DNA of 40,948 bases from Gemmatimonadota bacterium (GCA_028875075.1 JAPPGF010000028.1:105231-146178); one strand, 5' to 3'. Positions 1 to 7,596 are shown, counted from the first letter of the stretch. Notes: generated from the sequence alone by a model not told the origin. Numbers and translations: made by a program.

Positions 1-1
1 C

Positions 2-301
2 ACGCCCGCCGAGCACGCCGCCTGGCGGGAGAAGGCGGCCGCGGCGGGCGTGTCTCCCTCCGCGCTCCTTCGCGAGGCGATGGCGCGGACGCGGACGTGG
101 ACCGCGACGGCGCGGGCGGTCGAGCGCGAGCGCACGGGCCAGATCGCGCGCATCGGGAACAACCTGAACCAGCTTGCGCGGTGGGCGAACACACACGCCT
201 CGGCGGTCGAGGCCGTCGAGGTGATCGCCTGCCTCGTCTCGTTCGAGCGCTCGCTGATCCGTGTCGCCCGCATCGGCGAGGAGACCGGCGATGCACGTTA
301 A
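2..301 (+). CDS. mobC: MobC-type mobilisation accessory protein (5' end outside window)
   Basis: The reading frame is open from the left edge to a stop at 299-301. The last 40 or so residues carry the hallmark of plasmid MobC relaxosome proteins, an R-E-R run followed by QIARIGNNLNQLARWANTH. MobC proteins help the relaxase open the origin of transfer by binding DNA next to nic. A GTG at position 50 could start a shorter protein, but family-like residues (Trp, Ala-rich helix, S-x-S-x-L-L-R-E) continue upstream of it. I therefore treat the gene as truncated by the window edge. Its stop overlaps the mobA start by 11 bases, which implies translational coupling. The origin of transfer would be expected further left, outside the window. 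Confidence 0.8.
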   Translation, partial: TPAEHAAWREKAAAAGVSPSALLREAMARTRTWTATARAVERERTGQIARIGNNLNQLARWANTHASAVEAVEVIACLVSFERSLIRVARIGEETGDAR

Positions 302-1790
302 GTTCCTCCCCCACGGAAAGGGCTCGACCCGCGCGGCCGTCAAGTATCTCGTCGGCGAGCGGGACGCGGAGGGAAGGGAGCGCGAGGGCATCGAAGTGTG
401 GCGCGGGAACCCGGACATGGTGGCCGCCGTGGCCGACTCGCTCGACTTCGAGAAGAAGTACACGTCCGCCGTGATCGCGTGGGCGCCGGAGGACCAACCC
501 ACGGGCGAGCAGATCGAAGCCGTCTTGGACGAGTTCGAGAAGACCGCGTGGGCGGGACTGGAGCCCGACCGCTACGCGTGGACGGCGGTCCTGCACCGCG
601 AGAGTGGCGGCGGCGTGCACGTACACATTCTGACCGCGCAGTGCGACCTGCAGACGGGCCGCAGCCTGAACATCGCGCCCCCCGGCTGGCAGAGGACGTT
701 CGACCCGTTGCGCGACGCCTTCAACCACGAGCACGGCTGGAGCCGTCCGGACGATCCGGCGCGGGCGCGGACGCAACAGCCCGGCCACCGCGCCTACGTC
801 GAGTCGGCCCGGCTCCGGGCCGGGCTCCGGCTCGAAACCTCCCCCCGTGACCTGATCCGGGACTACCTGCTCCAGCGGGTGGAGCACGGAACCGTGCGGA
901 ACCGTGCCGATGTCGTCTCCGCACTGCGGGAGGCGGGCCTCGAAGTGCCGCGCCAGGGCAAGGACTACATCACCGCGCTGGATCCCGAGACCGGGGACCG
1001 GTGGCGACTGAAAGGAGGGCTATACGCACTTGACTTCCAACGCGAACGAATTGACCGAGCGGCTGCGGAGGCGGCTGGAGAGCGAGCGCAGGGAGATCGA
1101 GGAGCTGACCGCGAGCGAGCTCGGGCGGCTCGGCGAGAGCTCGCGGCGCGTTGCGAGGAACGCGCTCAGTTCCATCGAGCGAGATACGGAGGAGGCGACC
1201 GGGCGGATGCGCGCGCTGCTGCTGAAGGCGTGGCTCCGGCCGCTGATCGTCGGCCTGAGCCTCTGGCTCGGCATCTTCGGCGGGAGCTGGGCGACGATGC
1301 GCTGGCTGTGGACGCGCATCGAGACCCGGATCGAGACGGCGGTGGACCTCGACCTGGGCATCGAGGAGGCGAGACAAACGCTGACCCGGCTCGAGGGAAG
1401 CACGTGGGGGGTCGCGCTACGGGAGATCGAGGGCGAGCGGTTCGTGGTGCTGCCGGAGGGCGCGCTGGCCGATCCGCTCTGGCGGGTGGACGGGCGTCCG
1501 GCCTTGAAGCTGTCGAACGAGTGAGGGAGCTGTATGACCGCATTAGAGGAGCAGTTGACGAGGGCCTTGCGGAGGTTGTCCGCGCAGTACGAGACGGAAC
1601 AGCGGCGGCACTCCGGGCAGGTCGAAGCCTTGCAAGAGCGAATCAAAGTCTTGGAGCGGCATGTCGAGCGGCTGAACGGGCAATCCACGAGCTTGGCCCA
1701 GGACTACAGGACGCTCGCCGGGACGTTGCGCGGGCACTGGAGGTGACGCGCCAGCGTGCACGGGAACGCGATCACGGTCCGAGCCGTTGA
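291..1790 (+). CDS. mobA: MobA relaxase, ColE1/MbeA-like
   Basis: This 499-residue protein would nick one strand at the origin of transfer and stay joined to the DNA through a tyrosine. The ATG at 291 puts Tyr at residue 19 (K-Y-L-V-G), the position I recall for the nicking tyrosine of ColE1 MbeA. The metal site is His102 with H-V-H at 110-112. ColE1-type enzymes have His-Glu-Asn at this spacing, so this protein has the three-histidine form of other relaxases. Residues 1 to about 200 are the relaxase domain. The C-terminal half is Arg/Ala-rich and low in complexity, and it overlaps mobB and mobD in another frame. Its length is close to that of MbeA (about 517). Upstream in-frame codons back to 261 are less likely starts because they would bury the family N-terminus. 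Confidence 0.85.
   Translation: MHVKFLPHGKGSTRAAVKYLVGERDAEGREREGIEVWRGNPDMVAAVADSLDFEKKYTSAVIAWAPEDQPTGEQIEAVLDEFEKTAWAGLEPDRYAWTAVLHRESGGGVHVHILTAQCDLQTGRSLNIAPPGWQRTFDPLRDAFNHEHGWSRPDDPARARTQQPGHRAYVESARLRAGLRLETSPRDLIRDYLLQRVEHGTVRNRADVVSALREAGLEVPRQGKDYITALDPETGDRWRLKGGLYALDFQRERIDRAAAEAAGERAQGDRGADRERARAARRELAARCEERAQFHRARYGGGDRADARAAAEGVAPAADRRPEPLARHLRRELGDDALAVDAHRDPDRDGGGPRPGHRGGETNADPARGKHVGGRATGDRGRAVRGAAGGRAGRSALAGGRASGLEAVERVRELYDRIRGAVDEGLAEVVRAVRDGTAAALRAGRSLARANQSLGAACRAAERAIHELGPGLQDARRDVARALEVTRQRARERDHGPSR
1030..1524 (+). CDS. mobB: MobB-like membrane-anchored mobilisation protein, nested in mobA
   Basis: This 164-residue frame lies entirely inside the 3' half of mobA, shifted by one base. 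It starts at TTG 1030, preceded by a strong AGGAGG at 1013-1018. Residues 5-60 are a charged helix, residues 70-92 form one hydrophobic membrane segment, and the tail is soluble. In ColE1, mbeB is likewise nested in mbeA and of similar length (about 172), and MobB of related plasmids is a membrane protein that stabilises the relaxosome. Size, nesting, order and membrane segment all fit. I assign it on architecture rather than on a specific motif. Confidence 0.7.
   Translation: MTSNANELTERLRRRLESERREIEELTASELGRLGESSRRVARNALSSIERDTEEATGRMRALLLKAWLRPLIVGLSLWLGIFGGSWATMRWLWTRIETRIETAVDLDLGIEEARQTLTRLEGSTWGVALREIEGERFVVLPEGALADPLWRVDGRPALKLSNE
1534..1746 (+). CDS. mobD: MbeD/MobD-like coiled-coil mobilisation protein, nested in mobA
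   Basis: A 70-residue protein starts at ATG 1534 with GGGAG at 1525-1529. It is one long heptad-rich helix that begins T-A-L-E-E-Q-L and continues with many Glu, Gln, Arg and Leu residues. This matches the MbeD/MobD family, small coiled-coil proteins encoded at the 3' end of ColE1-type mobilisation operons. It follows mobB by 9 bases and, like mobB, sits inside the mobA frame, as mbeD does in ColE1 (78 residues). Its exact role in transfer is not well known even in ColE1; entry exclusion or relaxosome support has been proposed. Confidence 0.7.
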   Translation: MTALEEQLTRALRRLSAQYETEQRRHSGQVEALQERIKVLERHVERLNGQSTSLAQDYRTLAGTLRGHWR

Positions 1791-1968
1791 TCGCGAAACC
1801 GCGTCTAGGTTTCACCCACCGGATACTTGGTTGCGGCGATCCTGGGCGGAACGGGGTATCGTTCCCGCAGCCGTGCTCCGGCGAAGGTGTACTGCGAACG
1901 TTGACTCGCCCTATCTTTTCTCCGACCTGACAATCCAAGCGGACAGGCAGTGAACAACGGCGAGCAAG

Positions 1969-2514
1969 ATGGGCACGAACCAGATTGACAGCGATGCCAT
2001 GACCGGCTACGAGGCCGAGCTGTGGGCAATGGCCGACACCCTCCGCGGCTCAATGGACGCGGCTGAGTACAAGCATGTCGTGCTAGGCCTGATCTTCCTC
2101 AAGTACAACTCCGATGCGTTCGATGAGCGCCGCGCCGACGTGCTGGCAACCTGGGGAAACGAGGCCGCCGAGGACGTCTTCTGGGTTCCGCCAGAGGCAC
2201 GCTGGAAGCGGTTGAAGGCAGGGGCGCGGCAGCCGACCATCGGCCAGACCGTGGATCAAGCCATGACCGCGATCGAACGCGACAACCCGGCGCTGAAGGA
2301 CACGTCGCTGGATGAAGTGTGCAAGCACGGCCATGTGCTCACGCCGGGCCGCTATGTGGGTGTAGAGCTGTGGGAAGATGACGGCGAACCATTCGACGAA
2401 AAGATGAATCGGCTCGTCATTGAGTTTCGCGAACAGCGCACCGAAGGAGCTCGGCTGGATGCTACAATCACCGAGAATCTGGAAGCGCTCAGGTTCTGGA
2501 AGGGTGAATCGTGA
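1969..2514 (+). CDS. hsdM: Internally deleted type I restriction-modification methylase subunit HsdM
   Basis: Residues 1 to about 110 match the N-terminal helical domain of HsdM ([10 protein letters not shown], then the conserved [10 protein letters not shown] and [10 protein letters not shown]). Residues from about 113 match the extreme C-terminal part ([13 protein letters not shown] and the following E-D-D-G-E-P-F). The roughly 300 residues that normally lie between, including the AdoMet-binding motif and the NPPF/NPPY catalytic motif, are absent. The junction is near base 2299 and preserves the frame, so a 181-residue protein can still be made but cannot methylate. The stop overlaps the next gene's GTG (GTGA), so translation of the downstream pair is probably still coupled to it. 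Confidence 0.85.
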   Translation: MGTNQIDSDAMTGYEAELWAMADTLRGSMDAAEYKHVVLGLIFLKYNSDAFDERRADVLATWGNEAAEDVFWVPPEARWKRLKAGARQPTIGQTVDQAMTAIERDNPALKDTSLDEVCKHGHVLTPGRYVGVELWEDDGEPFDEKMNRLVIEFREQRTEGARLDATITENLEALRFWKGES

Positions 2515-2936
2515 ACATCAACACGACCTTCCTCCGCCGCTGTATCGGCACGCTGGAACTTGCCTTCGGTAGAATCGCTGAGGGCGAGAAGGCGGACGAC
2601 ACCCTTTACGACATCTATCGGGCCGCCTGTGTAAAGGAGTTTGAACTCGTACTTGAACAGAGCGGTAAACTGTTGAGAAAGCGTCTTGCCGCCTACTTCG
2701 CCAGCAATCGGCAGGCAGACCGCCTCGCTTTCAAGGATCTCTTCCGGTACGCTGCCAAACACGGTCTCATCGAAGCCGAAGCGGCTGAGCGCTGGCTTTC
2801 CTACCGCGACAACCGAAACGAAACCGCTCATGACTACGGTCAAGATTTCGCTGATGCCACCTTGAATCTGCTTCCGGCCTTCATCGCCGATGCTAAGGCG
2901 TTGGCCGACGTAATCGAGGTCGAAGAGGATGGCTGA
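2511..2936 (+). CDS. HEPN-type nucleotidyltransferase-binding protein (HI0074/HepT-like)
   Basis: This 141-residue all-helical protein resembles the HI0074-type 'nucleotidyltransferase substrate-binding' family. It holds an R-N-E-T-A-H motif near residue 105. This fits the HEPN ribonuclease signature R-x4-H with a polar residue after Arg, so catalytic residues are present. In characterised HEPN/MNT pairs (HepT/MntA) the HEPN protein is a toxic RNase that its partner silences by AMPylation. The GTG start overlaps the hsdM stop, and the gene overlaps the next one by 8 bases. Such pairs are often found between hsdM and hsdS in type I loci. Whether this member is toxic is inference. Confidence 0.8.
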   Translation: MNINTTFLRRCIGTLELAFGRIAEGEKADDTLYDIYRAACVKEFELVLEQSGKLLRKRLAAYFASNRQADRLAFKDLFRYAAKHGLIEAEAAERWLSYRDNRNETAHDYGQDFADATLNLLPAFIADAKALADVIEVEEDG

Positions 2937-3252
2937 CCGGCTTCGACTGGAGCTGAGGCATCGCCGTATGCTGGAGGTGTTGCTGCGGGAGCATCTGCCC
3001 GATGTCGAAGTTTGGGCCTACGGCAGCCGAGTGACCAGCCGCGGCCATGAGGGCAGCGACTTAGACTTGGTCCTGCGTGGACCGCACCTAGAGAAGATCC
3101 CACTTGCTCGATTGACGATTTTCGAGGAAGCAGTGCGGGAGTCGACCATCCCCTTCCTGGTGGAGGTAAGAGATTGGGCTCGCTTGCCGGAATCCTTTCA
3201 CGAAGAAATCGAGGCGAATCATGCTGTCCTGATGAGGACAGTCAGGCGGTAG
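2929..3252 (+). CDS. Minimal nucleotidyltransferase (MNT, HI0073/MntA-like)
   Basis: A 107-residue protein with the complete minimal nucleotidyltransferase signature: GS, then ten residues, then D-L-D (roughly residues 34-48), with a later acidic strand (V-E-V-R-D) that can supply the third carboxylate. MNT proteins transfer AMP from ATP, and in HepT/MntA systems the HEPN toxin is the target. The ATG at 2929 lies inside the 3' end of the upstream HEPN gene, and the hsdS start codon follows the stop by one base. The gene appears undamaged, unlike the restriction genes on both sides. Confidence 0.82.
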   Translation: MADRLRLELRHRRMLEVLLREHLPDVEVWAYGSRVTSRGHEGSDLDLVLRGPHLEKIPLARLTIFEEAVRESTIPFLVEVRDWARLPESFHEEIEANHAVLMRTVRR

Positions 3253-3253
3253 G

Positions 3254-3639
3254 ATGATTAACCGATGGGAAGTGGTTTCATTCGGCGATCTCGTCTACAT
3301 TTTGACGGTCCCCACGCCACTCCCCCGAAAACTCGGGACGGTCCGGTCTTACTTGGAATATCCAACTTGGCTTCGGGGCGCCTAGATCTAAGGCAAACAG
3401 AGCATCTCTCGGACGACGACTATGTGCGTTGGACGCGGCGCGTTACGCCTAGGCCGAACGACATCGTGTTCTCTTACGAGACTCGGCTTGGCGAGGCAGC
3501 GCTTATTCCCAAGGGTTTGCGGGCATGCCTCGGGCGTCGTATGGGTCTACTTCGTCCCAGGGAAGCCGATCAAGTCCCTTTCCGGGACTTCCAAGCCACG
3601 CCACCAACCCCACCACCGCCAGCACCAATAGCCATGTAG
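3254..3639 (+). pseudogene. hsdS: Type I specificity subunit HsdS, frameshifted and truncated
   Basis: ATG 3254 starts a typical HsdS N-terminus (M-I-N-R-W-E-V-V-S-F-G-D-L-V-Y-I). Near 3300 the homology jumps to another frame. There D-G-P-H-A-T-P, L-G-I-S-N-L-A-S-G-R-L-D-L and the V-F-S-Y-E-T-R-L-G-E-A-A-L-I-P segment of a target-recognition domain can be read up to about 3562. After that the protein turns into Pro/Ala-rich residues with no HsdS character and stops at 3639. A full HsdS has two target-recognition domains and about 400 residues, so at most part of the first remains. DNA specificity is lost. Confidence 0.75.
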
Positions 3640-3851
3640 AAGACGTTGGATGCCAACTCACGTCCCCACTCTACTACCGGTGTCACTGCCGTCATCAATG
3701 TTGGTACGGCTTGCGGCTGAAGGGTGGACGCCACGACGGTAGATGACGCAACGACGGCGCTAGCCCAGATGCCCGCAACGAGCACCTTGGTAACATTCGG
3801 GCCGATTTGCCTAGCGGGCTGGGAGGAGGAATTCCGGACGCTATTCTCCAT
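3570..3851 (-). CDS. Possible small membrane protein at the hsdS truncation point
   Basis: I do not recognise this protein. The ATG at 3851 gives 93 residues with two hydrophobic stretches (around V-A-G-I-W-A-S-A-V-V and F-Y-M-A-I-G followed by a glycine run) and a basic C-terminus. Its end at 3570 coincides with the place where HsdS homology breaks off. It may be part of the DNA that replaced the rest of hsdS, or a chance frame. A further in-frame start at 3917 would add 22 proline-rich residues. Confidence 0.25.
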   Translation of the reverse strand: MENSVRNSSSQPARQIGPNVTKVLVAGIWASAVVASSTVVASTLQPQAVPTLMTAVTPVVEWGRELASNVFYMAIGAGGGGVGGVAWKSRKGT

Positions 3852-3926
3852 TTGTGGACCACCTTCCGCTATGGGCGGCGTGATCCTCCGGGGCGTAGGG
3901 GTAACCGGGGGACTCACCGCCCCGTT

Positions 3927-4120
3927 CTAATTCCCTGAAGATCACTCTATCCATTGCCGCATATCAAGCCGTCTTCGACATCCGCGGCGAGCACGCGCGG
4001 AAAACCGATTGGGCCGAGTTCGTGCCCGCCATGCGGAGCAAGGTGATGCGCTTCGAGGTCGTGGACGTGGACGAGTGGCAGGCGCGGCTGAATGGGATGC
4101 TCTTTCCAGACGGAGCGTGA
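3927..4120 (+). pseudogene. Unidentified 3' gene fragment
   Basis: An open frame without a credible start ends at TGA 4118-4120. It reads as a normal-looking protein C-terminus of about 60 residues, with A-A-Y-Q-A-V-F-D-I-R-G-E-H and D-V-D-E-W-Q-A-R-L-N-G-M-L. Third positions are GC-rich as in real genes of this DNA. I cannot name the family. It probably belonged to a gene lost in the rearrangement that also cut hsdS. Confidence 0.3.
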
Positions 4121-4641
4121 GGGAATCGGGAGGATGAAGGGCTGACCTGGGTTAACGACCGGACGGAGCGACCCGGACAGGGGGCTGTGGTCTTGCGCTC
4201 CGCGCAGGACATCAACAGCCTTGGGAAGCCCTCGGATCCGTGGGTGGGGAACGACGCTGTGATGCCCCGTCTGCCTCGACTCGCGTTAGCTCAAGTATCT
4301 GTGTGCCAGGACAGAGTCAATAACGACCGTATCGTGTGGGGAAGACTGTGGGGTTATTTTGGCGGACTATCTCATAAGACTATGCAGTAATATCACTTAC
4401 ATATTCAGTACGACTCCCGCCGCCTCCATTCACAGAAGTTCCAGCCAGTTCCCGTGAGGTTCCGGGAGCCCCTGCAGTCAAGGGGTTTACTGGTACGTGT
4501 CCGTCTCGTGTCGTTCCCCGGCATGACCGTGTGGCGCGCGTTCCACCGATGGCGCTGCCGGATCGACTCGGGTGTATTAGCTTTCTTGCGGAGGCTGCAA
4601 GCCTCGTCGGCCATTCTTCGCGCCATCATTCTGGATGCACC
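4121..4641. other. Gene-poor spacer before ispH
   Basis: No convincing coding frame is seen. Part of it (about 4310-4420) is richer in A and T than the surroundings. A weak sigma-70-like pair, TTGGCG at 4359-4364 and TATGCA at 4381-4386 with 16 bases between, could be a promoter for ispH, but this is only a pattern match. Confidence 0.25.
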
Positions 4642-5928
4642 ATGGAGCAGACCTACTTCCGCAAGGGCTTCGGTCTCAAGAAGCAGGTCAAGCCCATAAT
4701 CGACGCCGAGTATCACTCGAAGCTGCTGGACCGCATCCGGGCGCGCGGCTACAGGGATGTCTTCGGCGACGTGACGGTGCACCTGGCGCAGGAGTTCGGC
4801 TTCTGCTACGGCGTCGACCGGGCCATCGACTACGCCTACGAGACCGTGCGCAAGTTCCCCAGCAGGCGCGTCTACTTGGTCGGGGAGATCATCCACAATC
4901 CGCATGTGAACGAGCGCATGCGCGAGATGGGCATCCGCTTCATTTACCCGTCCGAGGACAGGAGTTTTGACTTCTCACATCTCACTTCCGAGGACGTCGT
5001 CCTGCTCCCCGCTTTCGGATGCACCCGTCACGACTTCCAGACGTTGCACGGGCTTGGCTGCGTTCTGGTCGATACCACCTGCGGTTCCGTGCTGAACGTA
5101 TGGAAGCGGGTCGAGACGTATGCCCGCGACGGCTTCACGGCGATCGTCCACGGCAAGTACTCGCACGAGGAGTCCCGGGCGACCGCGTCGCAGGTGACCG
5201 CTTACGACGGGGGCAAGTACTTGATTGTGCGCGACATGGAAGAGGCGGAGATCGTCTGTGACTATATCGCGGGCCGCCCCGGGAGCCTCTCGGACAAGGC
5301 CTTCAAGGAGCACTTCCGGAAGAAGGCCACGCCAGGTTTCGAACCCGATCGAGATCTACGCAAGGTCGGGGTGGCCAACCAGACGACGATGCTCGCCAAC
5401 GAGTCGCTGGCGATTGCCGCCAGGATTCGTGCGGCAATGGCGGAGGGACACGGGGAGGCATACGCTCGCGAGTGCTTCCGCTCCTTTGACACGATCTGCT
5501 CGGCGACTCAGGAGAGGCAGGACGCTGTAGAGGCGATGATGGTGCAGCCGCCGGACGTCATGGTGGTGATCGGCGGCTACAACTCTTCCAACACCAACCA
5601 CTTGGCGTCGATGTGCCGCGCGCACTGCGTGACCTTCCACATCGAGGACGCAGTGTGCATCGACACGGCGGCGGGTACGGTGCGCCACAAGCCCGAGCTT
5701 GATCCAGACGCGCCGGAGGTGGTCACCGCCGACTGGCTTCCGCAGGGACCTTTCGACCTTGGGATCACGGCGGGCGCCTCCACTCCGAACAATAAGATCG
5801 GAGAGGCGCTGACGCGGATTCTTGAGATCCGAGGGGTGCTACCGGGCGATGATGCCATTGGGGGACCAGGACGTGCGCCCGCCCCTTGCCCGGGAGCCTC
5901 ACAGGAGCTGGTTACGATAGAGGAGTAG
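4642..5928 (+). CDS. ispH: 4-hydroxy-3-methylbut-2-enyl diphosphate reductase IspH (long form)
   Basis: IspH is the last enzyme of the MEP isoprenoid pathway. It reduces HMBPP to IPP and DMAPP with a [4Fe-4S] cluster. The three cluster cysteines are Cys55 (G-F-C-Y-G-V), Cys147 (D-T-T-C) and Cys286 (D-T-I-C-S-A-T). Substrate-binding His85, His170 and the H-E-E run at 175-177 are present, as is the S-S-N-T-N-H segment near the end. The protein has 428 residues and begins M-E-Q-T-Y-F-R-K-G-F, as in the longer plant/Bacteroidetes-type IspH, which fixes the start at 4642. The frame is open 37 codons further upstream, but that stretch is not family-like. The next gene is convergent. Confidence 0.95.
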   Translation: MEQTYFRKGFGLKKQVKPIIDAEYHSKLLDRIRARGYRDVFGDVTVHLAQEFGFCYGVDRAIDYAYETVRKFPSRRVYLVGEIIHNPHVNERMREMGIRFIYPSEDRSFDFSHLTSEDVVLLPAFGCTRHDFQTLHGLGCVLVDTTCGSVLNVWKRVETYARDGFTAIVHGKYSHEESRATASQVTAYDGGKYLIVRDMEEAEIVCDYIAGRPGSLSDKAFKEHFRKKATPGFEPDRDLRKVGVANQTTMLANESLAIAARIRAAMAEGHGEAYARECFRSFDTICSATQERQDAVEAMMVQPPDVMVVIGGYNSSNTNHLASMCRAHCVTFHIEDAVCIDTAAGTVRHKPELDPDAPEVVTADWLPQGPFDLGITAGASTPNNKIGEALTRILEIRGVLPGDDAIGGPGRAPAPCPGASQELVTIEE

Positions 5929-6126
5929 GGAGGCGCTCATGCACTTGCGCAATCCGACCAATCGCCCGTGGCTCCCGGGCACAGAATCAGCCGACATGAC
6001 CAAGAGGTAGCGCTCGGCCAATCGGCTACGACCGGCGAGCCCGGCACCGGGTGTCCGCACAGACCGAGCGTGTGTAGGGAAAGACCGTCGATGCTCGGAA
6101 GGAGGCCCCGACCATGTCTTGAGCTC

Positions 6127-7233
6127 CTAGACGAACCGGATCAACCTCACGTCCAGCGACCGTGTTGGCCCCGTCGGTGCCCGCCACTGCACCAAGATCG
6201 GGCTCTGATACGTGCCCCAACCGATTTCGCCCCTGCCGTCTCCTTTCCGATCGAGGACGGGCAGGCTGAATCCCCGCTTCATGCGCAGGAAGTGCGACAC
6301 GGGCAGCGCCAGCGCCCGGTTCACGATCCGCTCCACCCGGGACTCGCGAAGGCGGGTAGTATCCATAACCTTGTTCAGCACCTGAAGCGCATCGAATTGA
6401 GCGAAGTTCATCGCCTTGGCGGGGATGGTGCGGGGATCCCTCAGCACTTCGCCCACATCCCTGCTGGTCCGCGCCACAAAGCGGAACGGGTTCTTCAGTG
6501 CCTCGCGCAGGTCGTAGTTCATGAGCAGTGGCTCGTACTCGTTGACTGTCAAGCCTGCGTCCTTCTCCTCATCGGCAAGCGCGACATCGAAGCGGCCGAA
6601 CGACACCTCGTACTCTGCGATCAGCTTCTCCAGCTCGCGGATAAAGCCCAGCTCCGTATCGTGAAGATTCTGGGCGCCGATAGCGTGGGGCGAGGACTTG
6701 ATCGGGAGCCGGATGCGGGCCACCTCCTCTTCGTCGTCGTAAGCGACGACTGTCGTGCGCCGGTGCCGCGTTCCGCCCACATGTACGCCGTCGAGTTCCA
6801 CGAACCAGACGGGTTCCGGCCCATCAAGTTCGTAGGAGGCCGAGTTCCGCAGCCCCGCGCCGACGAAAGTGAGGTGAGAGTCAGCGTTGAGGGGCTCATT
6901 TGCCCGTTGTTCTTCGGTGAGCTCGGTCCGCAGGTGCATGGCATCGTGGACGTAGCCGGCACCTGGAGGAAAGAGCTGCTGGAACACCTGAAGATAGTCC
7001 TGAATCCCATCGCCATCGTACTCGAACAACTCGGCGAGGCGCTGGTCCAGGTAGCCCGCGGTCGTGTGGTCCGAAATGTAGAAGGACTTCGTGTGCTGCG
7101 TGAATTCGTACCCGCACTCCTCCCGCAGCTTGCCGCGCACGTCAAGGAGCTGCACTCGGCTGGCCGGCTTGATGCGGAGCGTGGCCTCGAAGGGGCCCTT
7201 TCCGGAGCGCGTATGTCGGTCAATCAGGATCAT
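6127..7233 (-). CDS. UPF0047/YjbQ-like protein, double length
   Basis: Residues 45-150 carry UPF0047 (YjbQ) features: H-T-T-A-G at 56-60, Y-V-H at 94-96, and N-A-D-S-H-L at 116-121. A second A-G-L-T-V-N-E at 227-232 looks like the classic YjbQ A-G-L-T-I-N-E, and the C-terminus (I-G-W-G-T-Y-Q-S-P-I-L-V-Q-W) resembles the family's last strands. Family members are usually about 140 residues, and this one has 368, so it may be a duplicated or strongly expanded version. YjbQ proteins are poorly understood; weak thiamine-phosphate synthase activity has been reported for some. The gene converges on ispH and diverges from the MpaB-like gene. The family call is moderate and the function unknown. Confidence 0.6.
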   Translation of the reverse strand: MILIDRHTRSGKGPFEATLRIKPASRVQLLDVRGKLREECGYEFTQHTKSFYISDHTTAGYLDQRLAELFEYDGDGIQDYLQVFQQLFPPGAGYVHDAMHLRTELTEEQRANEPLNADSHLTFVGAGLRNSASYELDGPEPVWFVELDGVHVGGTRHRRTTVVAYDDEEEVARIRLPIKSSPHAIGAQNLHDTELGFIRELEKLIAEYEVSFGRFDVALADEEKDAGLTVNEYEPLLMNYDLREALKNPFRFVARTSRDVGEVLRDPRTIPAKAMNFAQFDALQVLNKVMDTTRLRESRVERIVNRALALPVSHFLRMKRGFSLPVLDRKGDGRGEIGWGTYQSPILVQWRAPTGPTRSLDVRLIRFV

Positions 7234-7596
7234 TTGGCAAACCTACAGGTACCGGACCTTGAGGGCCAAATTGCGTTTCAGTTTCGTGCAAAGATAGTAA
7301 TGACCTGACACTCGGCTCTCACCGGAGCTTTGTCTAGGCCGGATTTGCCCCGGCGATCTCAAGTGGTGAACGCAACGGTCTTGGTTCGCCTATCCGGGCG
7401 CAAGCCGATTGAGGCGTCCTGCCACATCCACAAACTTGTTGACCCGACCTCTTGGGTCCGGTTAGGAATGTATGAAGCCTGCGTCTCGCGTTCGCCTCTG
7501 GGCATTGGATCTGAGAAGCGTTCGGGCAAAGAGGCGAGGCCAGTCCATCTTGCCCCCTGTGCGAGTCCGGTCACGTTACGCAGGAGCGAAAGCTTG
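7234..7596. promoter_or_regulatory. Divergent intergenic region
   Basis: This 363-base gap separates two divergently transcribed genes and must hold both promoters. On the - strand, TATCTTTG near 7290-7298 fits the TAnnTTTG -7 element known from Bacteroidetes-type sigma factors, about 60 bases upstream of the UPF0047-like gene. No matching -33 TTG is seen. AGGAG at 7582-7586 is the likely ribosome site of the following gene. Confidence 0.3.

Larger units (their letters stand above)
2..1790 (+). mobile_element. ColE1-type mobilisation cassette (mobC-mobA-mobB-mobD), left part cut off
   Basis: The four genes are in the ColE1 mbeC-A-B-D order with the same overlaps: mobC runs into mobA, and mobB and mobD are read from a second frame of mobA. 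This marks the left end as a plasmid, or as an integrated mobilisable element. No replication gene or element end is visible in the window. Confidence 0.7.

Noticed and set aside
1756-1953. 65-codon frame between the mob genes and hsdM
   Set aside because: No ribosome site, mixed composition, overlap with the mobA end and no recognisable features.
5964-5980. GCCCG/CGGGC hairpin after ispH
   Set aside because: Only five pairs with a seven-base loop and no T-run; hairpins of this size are common by chance in GC-rich DNA.
5968-7308. 446-codon + strand frame over the UPF0047-like gene
   Set aside because: The sequence shows no family features, and the - strand frame carries the YjbQ-type motifs.
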